From assembly GCF_022690685.1 (NCBI RefSeq), contig NZ_JALCYY010000033.1:1-60043 (forward strand): a DNA stretch of 60,043 nucleotides, given 5' to 3'. The translations under genes and the position numbers were made by a program. The stretch comes from Anaeromyxobacter terrae (lineage in GTDB: Bacteria > Myxococcota > Myxococcia > Myxococcales > Anaeromyxobacteraceae). The notes beneath the pieces were generated by a model. It was not told the origin of the DNA, made no database searches, and saw nothing but the letters and a program-made list of their open reading frames with translations. Positions 16,624-25,243 of the stretch are shown in pieces. How positions within the stretch are numbered: the first letter of the stretch is position 1; every line of letters starts with the position of its first letter.

Positions 16624-17130
16624 ATGCGCACGCTCGCCCTCGCCGCACCCCTCGCCGCCGCCGTGCTCGCCGCGCCCGCCTTCGGCGCCGCCGAAGACAC
16701 GAAGGGTGGCTGCAACGTGGAGATCACCAGCAAGGACGAGCTCGTCCGGAGCGGCGACGTCGCGGTCGGGCCCGGCGACCACGCCCGCAAGGTCGTCGCG
16801 CTGGGCGGCACCGTCCGCGTCAAGGCCGGCGCGACCGTCGAGGAGGCCGTCGCGCTCGGCGGCGGCGTCGTGGTCGAGAGCGGCGCGGTCGTCGCGGGCG
16901 ACGTCACGGCCGTGGGCGGCGACGTCCGGCTCGAGCAGGGGGCGCGCGTCGAGGGGAACGCGACCACGGTGGGAGGCAAGCTGCGCGTGGCCGAGGGCGC
17001 CGCGCTGCGAGGCGAGAGACACTCGGTGAACGCCGAGATCGACGGGGTGAGCCTGGCGCAGCACGTCGCCGGCGCGGTGTCCGACGCGCTGCGGGACGCA
17101 AGCTGCCGGATCCGCATCCGGGAGGAGTAG
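16624..17130 (+). CDS. Exported bactofilin-like beta-solenoid repeat protein
   Basis: A 168-residue protein with signal peptide MRTLALAAPLAAAVLAAPAFG, then a repeat region (residues 40-125) in which short strands alternate as V-V-A-L-G-G-x-V-x-V-x-x-G-A-x-V: KVVALGGTVRVKAGATVEEAV is followed by VALGGGVVVESGAVVAGDV, TAVGGDVRLEQGARVEGN and TTVGGKLRVAEGA. The period of about 17-18 residues matches bactofilin or polymer-forming beta-helix repeats. Classical bactofilins lack signal peptides; a true cytoplasmic-type bactofilin is at 39698-40132. The C-terminus has a paired-cysteine possibility (Cys29, and Cys in ASCRIRI). Confidence 0.72.
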   Translation: MRTLALAAPLAAAVLAAPAFGAAEDTKGGCNVEITSKDELVRSGDVAVGPGDHARKVVALGGTVRVKAGATVEEAVALGGGVVVESGAVVAGDVTAVGGDVRLEQGARVEGNATTVGGKLRVAEGAALRGERHSVNAEIDGVSLAQHVAGAVSDALRDASCRIRIREE

Positions 17131-17164
17131 GGACGGAGCGCGGGCGGCGTGTTACGAGCTTGGC

Positions 17165-17605
17165 ATGACGCTCTTTTCTCGCCGCCTGCCGCACGTGGTC
17201 ACGCAGAAGGATCTCGTCCTGCTGCTCGCGCCGACGTACGCGGCGGCGCGGGGGGTGGACGAGGAGGAGGCCCAGGATCGCCTCGCGCAGGCGCTCGCCG
17301 TGCCGGCTGCGCTCGACGACGTCTACCGTGGGTTCTCCGAGGCGCTCCGCGCCCTTCAGGGTCCGCGGACGACCGAGGACCAGCTCGTGGACAAGCTCTC
17401 CGCGGGCGTGCTCGCGCGCCGGGCCCGCGCGAAGCCCGCGCCGGCCACCCCCGCGATCTCGGCGGTCCTCGTGCGGCTGGATCTCGAGATCGGCCTCGCC
17501 GCCGACGCGATGCGCGCGACGCTCGCCACGCCGCGCGGGAAGGCGCTGCTCGACGAGGGGCTACGGGCGCTCGGCACCCACCTCGTGAAGGACCTGCTGA
17601 AGTAG
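17165..17605 (+). CDS. Conserved-looking helical protein of unknown function
   Basis: A 146-residue frame with high GC at third positions and no antisense competitor of better quality. It is mostly helical (DLVLLLAPTYAAARG, EEEAQDRLAQALAVP, RVLDLEIGLAADAMRATL-type stretches), ends in LGTHLVKDLLK and has no signal peptide or recognised motif. It follows the solenoid protein after 34 bp and may share its transcript. Confidence 0.6.
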   Translation: MTLFSRRLPHVVTQKDLVLLLAPTYAAARGVDEEEAQDRLAQALAVPAALDDVYRGFSEALRALQGPRTTEDQLVDKLSAGVLARRARAKPAPATPAISAVLVRLDLEIGLAADAMRATLATPRGKALLDEGLRALGTHLVKDLLK

Positions 17606-17648
17606 CGACGGGACAGGCAGCGCCGCGCCGAAGTCCATCACGCCTCGC

Positions 17649-18263
17649 TCACGCCGCCTCCTCGCGCAGCTCCGTGAGCGTCCGGCTGAGCCGGTTCCAG
17701 CAGGTGACGAGCGCGAGCGCCGTGAGGGCGTCGAAGAACCAGTCCGCCGCCGCGGCCGCCGGCGCGTGGAGCGCGAGCACGAGCGCGAACGCTCCCACGA
17801 CGAGGGCGCGATCGCTCTTGCCCATCGGTCCGTCGTACCGGCGCGTCCCGCCGAGCGCCTGGCCCAGCACGCCGCAGAACTCGGTGAGCACGGCCGCCGC
17901 CGCGAACAGGAAGACCGGGAGTGCGGCCTCGGGGGCGCGCAGCGCGAACGGGAGGTAGAGCGCGAGGTCCGAGACGACGTCGCCGACCTCGTTCAGCACC
18001 GCGCCGAGCTGGCTCGCCTGCCCGAGCTCGCGCGCCATCATCCCGTCGAGCGCGTTGAGCGCCATCCGGACGAGGAGCCAGGCCGGGAGCGCCGCCAGGA
18101 TCCAGCGCGCCTCGCTCGCCGCGAGCGCGCCGCCGAGCGCGACCGAGCCGAGGAGCGCGGCGGTGGTGATCGCGTTCGGCGTCACGCCGGCGCGGGCGAG
18201 CGCGTGCATGACGGGTCGGAGCAGCGCCTGGAACCGGGCCTTCAGGTCGTGGACCGAGCTCAC
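17649..18263 (-). CDS. YnbA-type CDP-alcohol phosphatidyltransferase
   Basis: I place the start at GTG 18263, giving 204 residues; the longer open frame upstream overlaps another gene. The central RMALNALDGMMAREL segment, the LGAVLNEVGDVVSDLALYLPF segment and GPMGKSDRAL match Escherichia coli YnbA closely from memory. The classical CDP-alcohol motif D..DG..AR........G...D...D here reads N..DG..AR........G...N...D, so two of the metal-ligand aspartates are Asn, as in the YnbA group. About six hydrophobic helices; inner membrane. The E. coli partners (ynbB-D) are absent here. The lipid product is unknown. Confidence 0.83.
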   Translation of the reverse strand: MSSVHDLKARFQALLRPVMHALARAGVTPNAITTAALLGSVALGGALAASEARWILAALPAWLLVRMALNALDGMMARELGQASQLGAVLNEVGDVVSDLALYLPFALRAPEAALPVFLFAAAAVLTEFCGVLGQALGGTRRYDGPMGKSDRALVVGAFALVLALHAPAAAAADWFFDALTALALVTCWNRLSRTLTELREEAA

Positions 18264-18463
18264 GCGGCGAGGAGAGCACGCTCCTGAAAGCGTGTCGATC
18301 CGACGCTCGGTGGACGCGCGCAGCGTGTCGGCGTCGGTCGCACCCGACGCGACAGTCGCGCCGCGTCGAGGGGACGCGGCGGCGCGGGCGGCTCGACGCG
18401 GATGCACCGCCCGACTCGAGGCGCGAGCGCGGCGCGCGTGGGGTCGGCCGCGCTCGCGAACCG

Positions 18464-18829
18464 CTACTTCCCTCCGGGCGCCTCGTGGAACTTGCGTATC
18501 TGCGCCTCGGTCAGCTTCGTCAGCTTCACCGCCTTCGCGTCCTTCCGCTCGGCCTCCGGCACCTTGCTGAGCGCGTCCTCCGAGCTCTTCGCCTCGGTCG
18601 TCAGGTACATCGTGTGATCGCCCGACATGCAGCCCCACTCCGCCTTGCCGAGCAGCTTCTTGTCCTTCGCGACCTCGTCCATCCTCGCGAGGCACTCCTC
18701 CGGCGTGTGCTTCACCATCACGAGATACTTGCCCTTCCCCTCTCCCGCCGTCGTCGTGTCGGCCGCCAGGCTCGGCAAGGCTGCCGAGATGAAGAGCGCC
18801 GCGAGCGTCGTCCATAGAGCGAGCTTCAT
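18464..18829 (-). CDS. Small exported protein, 121 residues
   Basis: A strong ribosome-binding site (AAGGAGGGG, spacing 5) precedes the ATG. Residues 1-22 are a signal peptide (MKLALWTTLAALFISAALPSLA). The mature protein contains YLVMVKHTPEECLARMDEV, WGCMSGDHTMYLTTEA and AVKLTKLTEAQIRKFHE, a ferredoxin-like alpha/beta pattern with two cysteines. This resembles DUF4242-like or muconolactone-isomerase-like small dimeric folds, but I cannot name the family. Probably periplasmic. Confidence 0.7.
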   Translation of the reverse strand: MKLALWTTLAALFISAALPSLAADTTTAGEGKGKYLVMVKHTPEECLARMDEVAKDKKLLGKAEWGCMSGDHTMYLTTEAKSSEDALSKVPEAERKDAKAVKLTKLTEAQIRKFHEAPGGK

Positions 18830-19047
18830 GAGCCCCTCCTTTCACGCGGTCGCATAGGCGTTTCCTGGCTCCAGCGCCCGCCCTCGACCGCGACACCCCA
18901 AGGGCGGAAGGACGACGAGGTGCGGCTGATCGCCTGACGGGAATTCGCACGCGGCGACCGAATCGCCACCAGAGCCGAAGGGACGCCAACGGCGGTGCGC
19001 CGCTGACCCGGTCGCGGCGCCGTCCGCACGTGGAGTAACCTGCGCGG

Positions 19048-22000
19048 GTGCCGAAGCCCCTCGCCGACGGCGTGTACGACCACCTGCTCGACGAGGCGCT
19101 CCGCGCGCTCGTCCACGACGCGGAGGGACAGCGCGCCGTCCACGTCGGCGATCTCGAGCCCGAGCGCACCCCGAGCTTCCTCGCCGCGCACTTCCGGCCG
19201 CTCCTGGAGCGGGTGCTGGAGGAGGTGCCGGGCGAGGACGACGAGCGGCAGCGGCGACGGGTGGAGATCCTGAACCGGCTCCTCGCCACGCTCGCCGACG
19301 CCGCGCGCGAACACTGCGGGGAGCTGCCGCTCGATCCCGACGCGACGGTCGTCACCGCCGCGCGCCACCTCCGCTCGGTCTGGCCGCGCGGCCCGCTCGG
19401 CGCCGCCCCCGAGGTCCGGCTCCCGGAGACGCCGCTCTCGGAGAGCGCGCTCCTCGTGAATGCCTCCGGCGAGCCGTCGCTCGGGCACGAGCTCGCGCGC
19501 GAGCTCGCGAGCGCAGATCGGGTGGACCTCCTCTGCGCGTTCGTGAAGTGGAGCGGGCTGCGCTTCGTGCTGGACGAGCTCCGGGAGCTGGTCGCGCGCG
19601 GCCGCCGGCGCGGCGAGGCCTGCCCGCTGCGCGTGTTGACGACGACCTACATCGGCGCGAGCGACGCGCGGGCCATCGAGGAGCTCGCCCGGCTGGGCGC
19701 CGAGGTCCGCATCTCCTACGACGCGCAGCGCACGCGCCTCCACGCGAAGGCGTGGCTCTTCCACCGCGCGTCCGGCACGCACACCGCGTACATCGGCTCG
19801 TCGAACCTCTCGCGCGCGGCGCTGCACGAGGGGCTCGAGTGGAACGTGCGCCTCTCCCAGCGCGACGCCGCGCCGCTGCTCGAGAAGTTCCGCCACGCGT
19901 TCGACTCGTACTGGGACTCGGACGAGTTCGTGCCGGTGAACCCGGACCGCGACATGGCGCGGATCCGGGCGGCGCTCGCCGCGCAGCGCGCGCCCGCCCG
20001 CGCCGACGGGGACGGCGCGACGGACGGCGCCCCCTGGCTCGCCGCGATCCACTTCGACCTCCGCCCCCACCCGTTCCAGGAGCCCATGCTCGAGGCGCTC
20101 CGCGTCGAGCGCGAGCGCGGCCACCACCGGAACCTCGTCGTCGCGCCGACCGGCACGGGCAAGACCCTCGTCGCCGCCTTCGATTACGCGCGCCTGCGCA
20201 AGGAGCTCCCTCGCGATCGGCTCCTCTTCGTCGCGCACCGCGAGCGGATCCTGACGCAGAGCCGCGCCGCGTTCGCGGCGGTCGTGCGCGACGCCTCGTT
20301 CGGCGAGCTCCTCACCGGCGACGCGAAGCCCACGGCGGGCACGCACGTGTTCGCGACCATCCAGTCGCTCGCGCGCGCGGACCTCTCGCGCGACCTGCCG
20401 CCCGACCACTTCGACGTGGTGATCGTGGACGAGTTCCACCACGCCGAGGCGCCGACGTACGACCGGCTCCTCGCGCACGTCCGCCCGAAGGTGCTCCTCG
20501 GCCTCACCGCCACGCCCGAGCGCCACGACGGCAAGGACGTGCGCCGCTGGTTCGACGGGCGGACCGCGTTCGAGCTGCGCCTGTGGGACGCGCTCGAGCA
20601 GGGGCTCCTCGCGCCCTTCCAGTACTTCGGCGTGAAGGACACGGTGGACCTCTCGGACGTCGCCTGGAAGCGCGGCTGGGGATACGACCGCGACGAGCTC
20701 TCGCGGCGCTACGTGACGAGCGGCGCCGACGCGCGCGTGCGGCTCGTGCTCCAGGAGGTGCACCGCCGCGTCGCCGACCCGGGCCGCATGCGGGCGCTCG
20801 GGTTCTGCGTGTCGGTCGCGCACGCCGAGTACATGGCGCGGATGTTCACCGAGAAGGGGCTCCCGAGCGTCGCCGTGACCGGCGACACGCCCGGCGAAGC
20901 GCGGGAGGCCGCCATTCGCCGGCTCGAGCGCGGAGAGCTCACGACGCTGTTCACGGTGGACCTCTTCAACGAGGGCGTGGACATCCCCGCGGTGGACACC
21001 GTCCTCTTTCTCCGGCCGACGGAGAGCGCCACGGTGTTCCTGCAGCAGCTCGGCCGCGGGCTTCGGCGCCACGCCGAAAAGCCCTGCCTCACCGTGCTCG
21101 ACTTCATCGGCAACGCCCGCCGCGAGTTCCGCTTCGACCGCCGCTTCAAGGCGCTCCTCGGCGGCACGACTCGCCAGGTGAAGGCGGCCATCGAGCAGGG
21201 CTTCCCGTACCTGCCTCCCGGCTGCGCGATGCACCTCGACCACCTCGCGACGCGCGCCGTGCTGGACAACATCCAGCACGGCATCGGCACCGGCGTGCAG
21301 TGGCTCTCGTCCGAGCTCGCCGCGCTCGGCATCGGCACGCCGCTCGGCCAGTTCCTGCGCGACGCCGGTGTCACCCTGAACGAGCTCTATGCGGACAACC
21401 GGAAGAGCTTCACTTCGCTCCAGGAGCGGGCGTTCGGGACTCCCGTCCTCGACGATGCTGCGCGCGAACTCCACGCACGCGCGCGCGCCGTGATGCACCT
21501 CAACGACCACGAGCGACTTGGCTTCCTTCGTCGCGTTGCCGGGGGCGCTCCGCTCGACGCATCCGAACCGCGCAACGCCCGGTTGGCGGCCATGACAGCC
21601 GCAGCGCTGCTGGACTGCAACCGCCCCGAGAGCGCAACCGCCGAGCTGGAACGGGCCAGAGCGCATTCGACATTCAGGAAGGAACTCGGCGAGCTGCTCG
21701 ACTTCCTGGAAGACGAGGCGAGAGACGCGACGTCACCGTGGCAGGACGGAACCCGGATCCGACACGTTCCGTTGCACGTCCACGGTCGTTATCGACAGGA
21801 CGAAGTGCTCGCCGCGCTCGACGCCCGGTCGCCCAAGGGCCTCCTGCCGCAGCTTCAAGGTGGCGTCTACCACGCTCCAGTCGAGAACGTCGACGTGCTC
21901 TTCGTGACGCTGAAGAAGAGCGAGTCCGGCTTCTCCCCGTCCACGATGTACCGCGACTTCGCGATGAGCCCGACCCGCTTCCACTGGGAGACGCAGAACA

Positions 22001-22233
22001 CGGCCCACCCTGGCTCCGGCGCCGGCCGTCGCTACCTCGAGAAGACCAGCACCGTGCTGCTCTTCGTCCGCGAGTACCGCAAGCAGCCCAACGGCGTCGC
22101 CGAGCCCTACTGCTTCCTCGGCCCCGCGACGCTCGAGTCCGCCTCCGGCGAGCGCCCGATGCAGATCATCTGGCGGCTCGAGCACCCGATGCCCGGGCAC
22201 CTGTACCAGCGGGCGACGCTGGCGGCGGGGTAA
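19048..22233 (+). CDS. PLD nuclease - SF2 helicase - DUF3427 protein
   Basis: A 1,061-residue protein from GTG at 19048. Residues 140-300 are a phospholipase-D-like nuclease domain with HAKAWLF (232-238) and GSSNLSR (250-256). Residues 340-690 are a superfamily 2 helicase: APTGTGKT (366-373), VIVDEFHH (458-465), GLTATPER (485-492) and QLGRGLRRH (about 666-674). The rest, with VLDFIGNARREFRFDRRF at its start, matches the DUF3427 region usually fused to this kind of helicase. Such fusions are frequent in defence and mobile islands and are thought to process nucleic acid. GC falls in the last 800 bp, approaching that of the convergent NTPase gene (stop-to-stop gap 46 bp). Confidence 0.88.
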   Translation: MPKPLADGVYDHLLDEALRALVHDAEGQRAVHVGDLEPERTPSFLAAHFRPLLERVLEEVPGEDDERQRRRVEILNRLLATLADAAREHCGELPLDPDATVVTAARHLRSVWPRGPLGAAPEVRLPETPLSESALLVNASGEPSLGHELARELASADRVDLLCAFVKWSGLRFVLDELRELVARGRRRGEACPLRVLTTTYIGASDARAIEELARLGAEVRISYDAQRTRLHAKAWLFHRASGTHTAYIGSSNLSRAALHEGLEWNVRLSQRDAAPLLEKFRHAFDSYWDSDEFVPVNPDRDMARIRAALAAQRAPARADGDGATDGAPWLAAIHFDLRPHPFQEPMLEALRVERERGHHRNLVVAPTGTGKTLVAAFDYARLRKELPRDRLLFVAHRERILTQSRAAFAAVVRDASFGELLTGDAKPTAGTHVFATIQSLARADLSRDLPPDHFDVVIVDEFHHAEAPTYDRLLAHVRPKVLLGLTATPERHDGKDVRRWFDGRTAFELRLWDALEQGLLAPFQYFGVKDTVDLSDVAWKRGWGYDRDELSRRYVTSGADARVRLVLQEVHRRVADPGRMRALGFCVSVAHAEYMARMFTEKGLPSVAVTGDTPGEAREAAIRRLERGELTTLFTVDLFNEGVDIPAVDTVLFLRPTESATVFLQQLGRGLRRHAEKPCLTVLDFIGNARREFRFDRRFKALLGGTTRQVKAAIEQGFPYLPPGCAMHLDHLATRAVLDNIQHGIGTGVQWLSSELAALGIGTPLGQFLRDAGVTLNELYADNRKSFTSLQERAFGTPVLDDAARELHARARAVMHLNDHERLGFLRRVAGGAPLDASEPRNARLAAMTAAALLDCNRPESATAELERARAHSTFRKELGELLDFLEDEARDATSPWQDGTRIRHVPLHVHGRYRQDEVLAALDARSPKGLLPQLQGGVYHAPVENVDVLFVTLKKSESGFSPSTMYRDFAMSPTRFHWETQNTAHPGSGAGRRYLEKTSTVLLFVREYRKQPNGVAEPYCFLGPATLESASGERPMQIIWRLEHPMPGHLYQRATLAAG

Positions 22234-22279
22234 CGGGGCATCGGCGAGCGAGATTTATCTCAGACTGCGCGGCGGCTGA

Positions 22280-24544
22280 TCATTTGCCCGCACTCCCGAC
22301 CCTACCTCGCACGGCGTCCAGGAATGCGCCAAAGCTACCTTGCGATGACTCGTCTAGCGCTTGAAGCTCCGTCATCTTCATGCCTAAACGGAACCTTCGC
22401 TGCTGACCGGAGCCCACGTAATCGACTTCTCGCACAGCCCCGGCGCGAACCAGCGCTGGAAGCACACGATCAACGAACTCGTTAGCCGCTTTCCCGGCCC
22501 GCGCCCTCAACGTCCCCTCGTTTAGCTCGGTCGCGCGCATGAACGCCTTCAGCATTCGTCGCGCAAGCACGAGATCCCCGTCCGCGCTGATCGGAGCGGG
22601 AGAAGCTGCAGGGAGGACGCCTTGCTGCTGGACTCGCACTTTGGAGTCCTGCAGCAGCGCAATAATCCGCCCAGGGTCGTAGGCGACCTCGTCGCCTCGG
22701 CAGACGCTCCGAACGACGGACTGCACGAACTCTGCACCAGTGTACGCTGCCCCGTCGTGGACCGTAACCCGCTCAAACTCGCAATCCCGGAACACGCACG
22801 ACTCCATGCGCGCAGGGAGGACGGTGGGACGGAAGTAGCATCTTTCGAACGTGACCCGCCGTATCTCAGGCACGTTGAGTGCGTCAGGAGGAAAGGTTAT
22901 ACGCTCGATGCATTCCCCGTCTGTCCAGATCGGCAACAACCGCGAAACGATAGCACCAGCGTTCTCGCGCGCAAACGACGCGCTGCCCTCTGCCTCGCAG
23001 CACTGCCCCAACGTTGCCAGAACGCGCTGAGCCGCAGTCGGGTCGCGGCGAACAATTGCCGCCGCCCCTTCAACGGCCATCGGAACCAGTGACCCTACCC
23101 GCAGGGAGGCACGAATGTCAGCCACACGCCCAGCCAACACGGCGTGCCCAATCGCTTCACCAAGGAAGAAGTATCTGAACTCTTCATGATCGAAAGCGAA
23201 CGACCGCCCATCACCGTTCTGCACTATTAGCGCGTGATGCCGCACCCTCTCCACAATCTGTCGAGCAAGGTCGGGACCTTTCTCGCGACCTTCGGCGTAC
23301 AACTCGGCGATAGAGTCCAGAACCGGACCCGAAAGCGCGTCAACGCGATTCTCCCACATTTCTTGAGCGATCATCGCCAGCAACTGATGATGCTCTTCGC
23401 GGGAGAGCAGAGGCTCTCGAGGCTCACCACTATTCGTGATCCACTTTTCGGTAGCCTCGCGATTAATGATGGCATCAACAAATTGCGGAAAGAAGTCTTC
23501 CGCGTGCGGCTCAAGGGTGCGCAGGAGCGCATCACGATCGCCAACATTTTCAGCGACATCGAGGAGCCGCTTCACCAGCACCGCGCGAGTCAACAGAGGA
23601 TGATCCGGCCCTAGGCGCGCAGAGACGTCGTCGTAAATTAGATCCGGCTGCTGCACGCCGCGTTTCGTCGCGTATCTGGTGAACTTGTCGCGATCCCACC
23701 TCAGAAGCGCTAACCGCGAAAACAGCACTGATGCCGACCCCAGAGCATCAAGCAATTTCGCCTGGGCGCGGGGATTCGTATATTCAAAGAACGCCTTTCG
23801 GGCGGCAATGAGCACCGTTCCCGACCTGTTGAGCAGTTGGATGAGGTTTCCGAGCGCCGACATTGCCTCGCCCGACGCGGTCTCAACAAACATCTCTTCG
23901 AAACCGTCAAGCGCCGGGACAACAACTCCAAGGCGCACCAACTCAAGAAACGCGTCATAGTACAGCAGCGAGAATCTGTACCTGTTCAGCAGTCCGCTCA
24001 CAATGACGTCATCAAGGCGCATAAACGGACGGCCGCCCAGCGTTACCGGGACAAGCAGCCAGTCCGACTCCTTGCGCTTGAATGCGTTCGCTTGAGCAAT
24101 TGCCATCTCATTGATGAGAGTGGTCTTGCCTTCCCCAGCGTCGGAGGTGAGATAGACAACGGACGAAGTGCCTGCCGGCCGCCGCGACAACAGATTGAGC
24201 GCCACCTGAGCCGCGTCATCCACGGTCCGCAACTCGTCGCCAGGCGCGGTCTCTACGTCGTCCAGCAGTTGAGCGCCCGGAGTAACGAAGGAAGGCTCCG
24301 GGTGCAGCGACTGAACGATTCGATCCGCAAGAAGAGGCAACCGAGCGACCCGGTGCGTGAGCCACCGCTCAGCGCTTAGCGTCTGGCCCCCCTCCTCAAC
24401 CCATACCGCTCCCTCACGGACGCTGAGAGCCGCCTCAACGAGTTCGTCATGCAGTTGCGCCAGCAACTTTCCCTTATCGATATTCACATCGGCGGGCCTG
24501 TCCGCGAACGCTGTCAGCACCTGCCGAAGCTCTTGAATATTCAT
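22280..24544 (-). CDS. STAND/NACHT-like NTPase with pentapeptide-like segment and C-terminal winged helix-like region
   Basis: A 754-residue protein. Residues 1-100 are a helical N-domain of unknown type. The P-loop is YLTSDAGEGKTTL (131-143; the first Gly of GxxxxGKT is Ser134). Walker B is VVPALDGFEEM (208-218), the hhhhDGxEE pattern of NACHT-class STAND ATPases, followed by VLIAARK (244-250), a sensor-like strand. FAFDHEEFRYFFLGEAI (449-465) matches the helix ending the NACHT winged-helix region. Residues 545-605 hold short repeats (RVTFERCYF, SCVFRDCEFERVTV) of the pentapeptide or beta-helix kind. Residues 655-725 look like a winged helix. GC is visibly lower than in the flanks. It follows the NYN nuclease after 3 nt, so it is surely co-transcribed with it. 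Confidence 0.82.
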   Translation of the reverse strand: MNIQELRQVLTAFADRPADVNIDKGKLLAQLHDELVEAALSVREGAVWVEEGGQTLSAERWLTHRVARLPLLADRIVQSLHPEPSFVTPGAQLLDDVETAPGDELRTVDDAAQVALNLLSRRPAGTSSVVYLTSDAGEGKTTLINEMAIAQANAFKRKESDWLLVPVTLGGRPFMRLDDVIVSGLLNRYRFSLLYYDAFLELVRLGVVVPALDGFEEMFVETASGEAMSALGNLIQLLNRSGTVLIAARKAFFEYTNPRAQAKLLDALGSASVLFSRLALLRWDRDKFTRYATKRGVQQPDLIYDDVSARLGPDHPLLTRAVLVKRLLDVAENVGDRDALLRTLEPHAEDFFPQFVDAIINREATEKWITNSGEPREPLLSREEHHQLLAMIAQEMWENRVDALSGPVLDSIAELYAEGREKGPDLARQIVERVRHHALIVQNGDGRSFAFDHEEFRYFFLGEAIGHAVLAGRVADIRASLRVGSLVPMAVEGAAAIVRRDPTAAQRVLATLGQCCEAEGSASFARENAGAIVSRLLPIWTDGECIERITFPPDALNVPEIRRVTFERCYFRPTVLPARMESCVFRDCEFERVTVHDGAAYTGAEFVQSVVRSVCRGDEVAYDPGRIIALLQDSKVRVQQQGVLPAASPAPISADGDLVLARRMLKAFMRATELNEGTLRARAGKAANEFVDRVLPALVRAGAVREVDYVGSGQQRRFRLGMKMTELQALDESSQGSFGAFLDAVRGRVGSAGK

Positions 24545-24547
24545 TCG

Positions 24548-25243
24548 TCACTCGCACGCGAAACGCTTGTAGTTCGGCTCGGAAGCCAAGTACCTGGCTG
24601 AATGCTTACGAGGGTTGACGGCGTGAAGGACGTTCGCGCCCTGCAAGGTCGCAAACCTGATCCCCGGCCACAAATCGTCATCTGACGACACAACACAGAT
24701 TGTGGACTCTGGCTGCGACGAAAGGTGTATCAGATCAGTCAGCATCATCGAATCGACAAGTTTCTGCTCTTGCCGATGAAGAACCTCGCTTAGCTGCGTC
24801 GTACACCCCGGCACGGTGCATTTGCGCTTCGAAACCAGCCCAAGAAGTGTCTTCATCGGGCAGCCCGCTTGCCCGCAGTCGAATTCGTTCTTGCCCTTCA
24901 AGCTCCCGAGATTATTGCGCGTCCGCAGAGTATGGAAAATGTGATTTTGCGGTTCGATTTCTAACGAATAGGCGAGCTCAGCCGAGACGACCGCGGTGCG
25001 ACGTGATCGCTGCTCTACCGGCACTAGCGCGGGAAAGTCGCGATCGATTTCCGCCATCAGCGCTTGGGCCAGGCGCGTGGGCTTGTTCTGTTCGTACCAG
25101 CCGCCATACAGGCGGATCCGGATCGAGCGGCGCGTCCCGGGGACGAAAGGACCGGCTGAATGGATCACCGTCTCTGCGACCCATCGCAGGTCATGGCGGC
25201 GGAAGTCGCGGACAAGATTATCGAAGTCGACCAGGACGTTCAT
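24548..25243 (-). CDS. NYN-domain (PIN-like) ribonuclease with four-cysteine insertion
   Basis: A 231-residue protein. MNVLVDFDNLV at the N-terminus gives Asp6, Asp8 and Asn9 of the NYN active site; IRIRLYGGWYE (41-51), KLVDSMMLTDLIHL (161-174, Asp164) and CVVSSDDDLWPGI (183-195, Asp188-190) complete the metal-binding set of the fold. Between them residues 123-147 hold CGQAGC and CTVPGC (C-x4-C, 13 residues, C-x4-C), a likely zinc-binding insertion not standard in NYN proteins. First gene of a two-gene unit: its TGA at 24548-24550 is 3 nt before the NTPase ATG. Low GC like its partner. Expected to cut RNA (tRNA or mRNA); the target is unknown. Confidence 0.8.
   Translation of the reverse strand: MNVLVDFDNLVRDFRRHDLRWVAETVIHSAGPFVPGTRRSIRIRLYGGWYEQNKPTRLAQALMAEIDRDFPALVPVEQRSRRTAVVSAELAYSLEIEPQNHIFHTLRTRNNLGSLKGKNEFDCGQAGCPMKTLLGLVSKRKCTVPGCTTQLSEVLHRQEQKLVDSMMLTDLIHLSSQPESTICVVSSDDDLWPGIRFATLQGANVLHAVNPRKHSARYLASEPNYKRFACE

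Noticed and set aside
16200-16650. Thr-Pro-Thr-Ser or Val-Glu-Val-Gly repeat proteins
   Set aside because: They are translations of the 6-bp tandem repeat, which opens all frames; no signal, start context or second domain supports a protein.
18826-21666. 946-codon minus-strand frame opposite the helicase
   Set aside because: Antisense shadow: no ribosome-binding site or motifs, while the plus strand carries complete PLD, SF2 and DUF3427 motifs.
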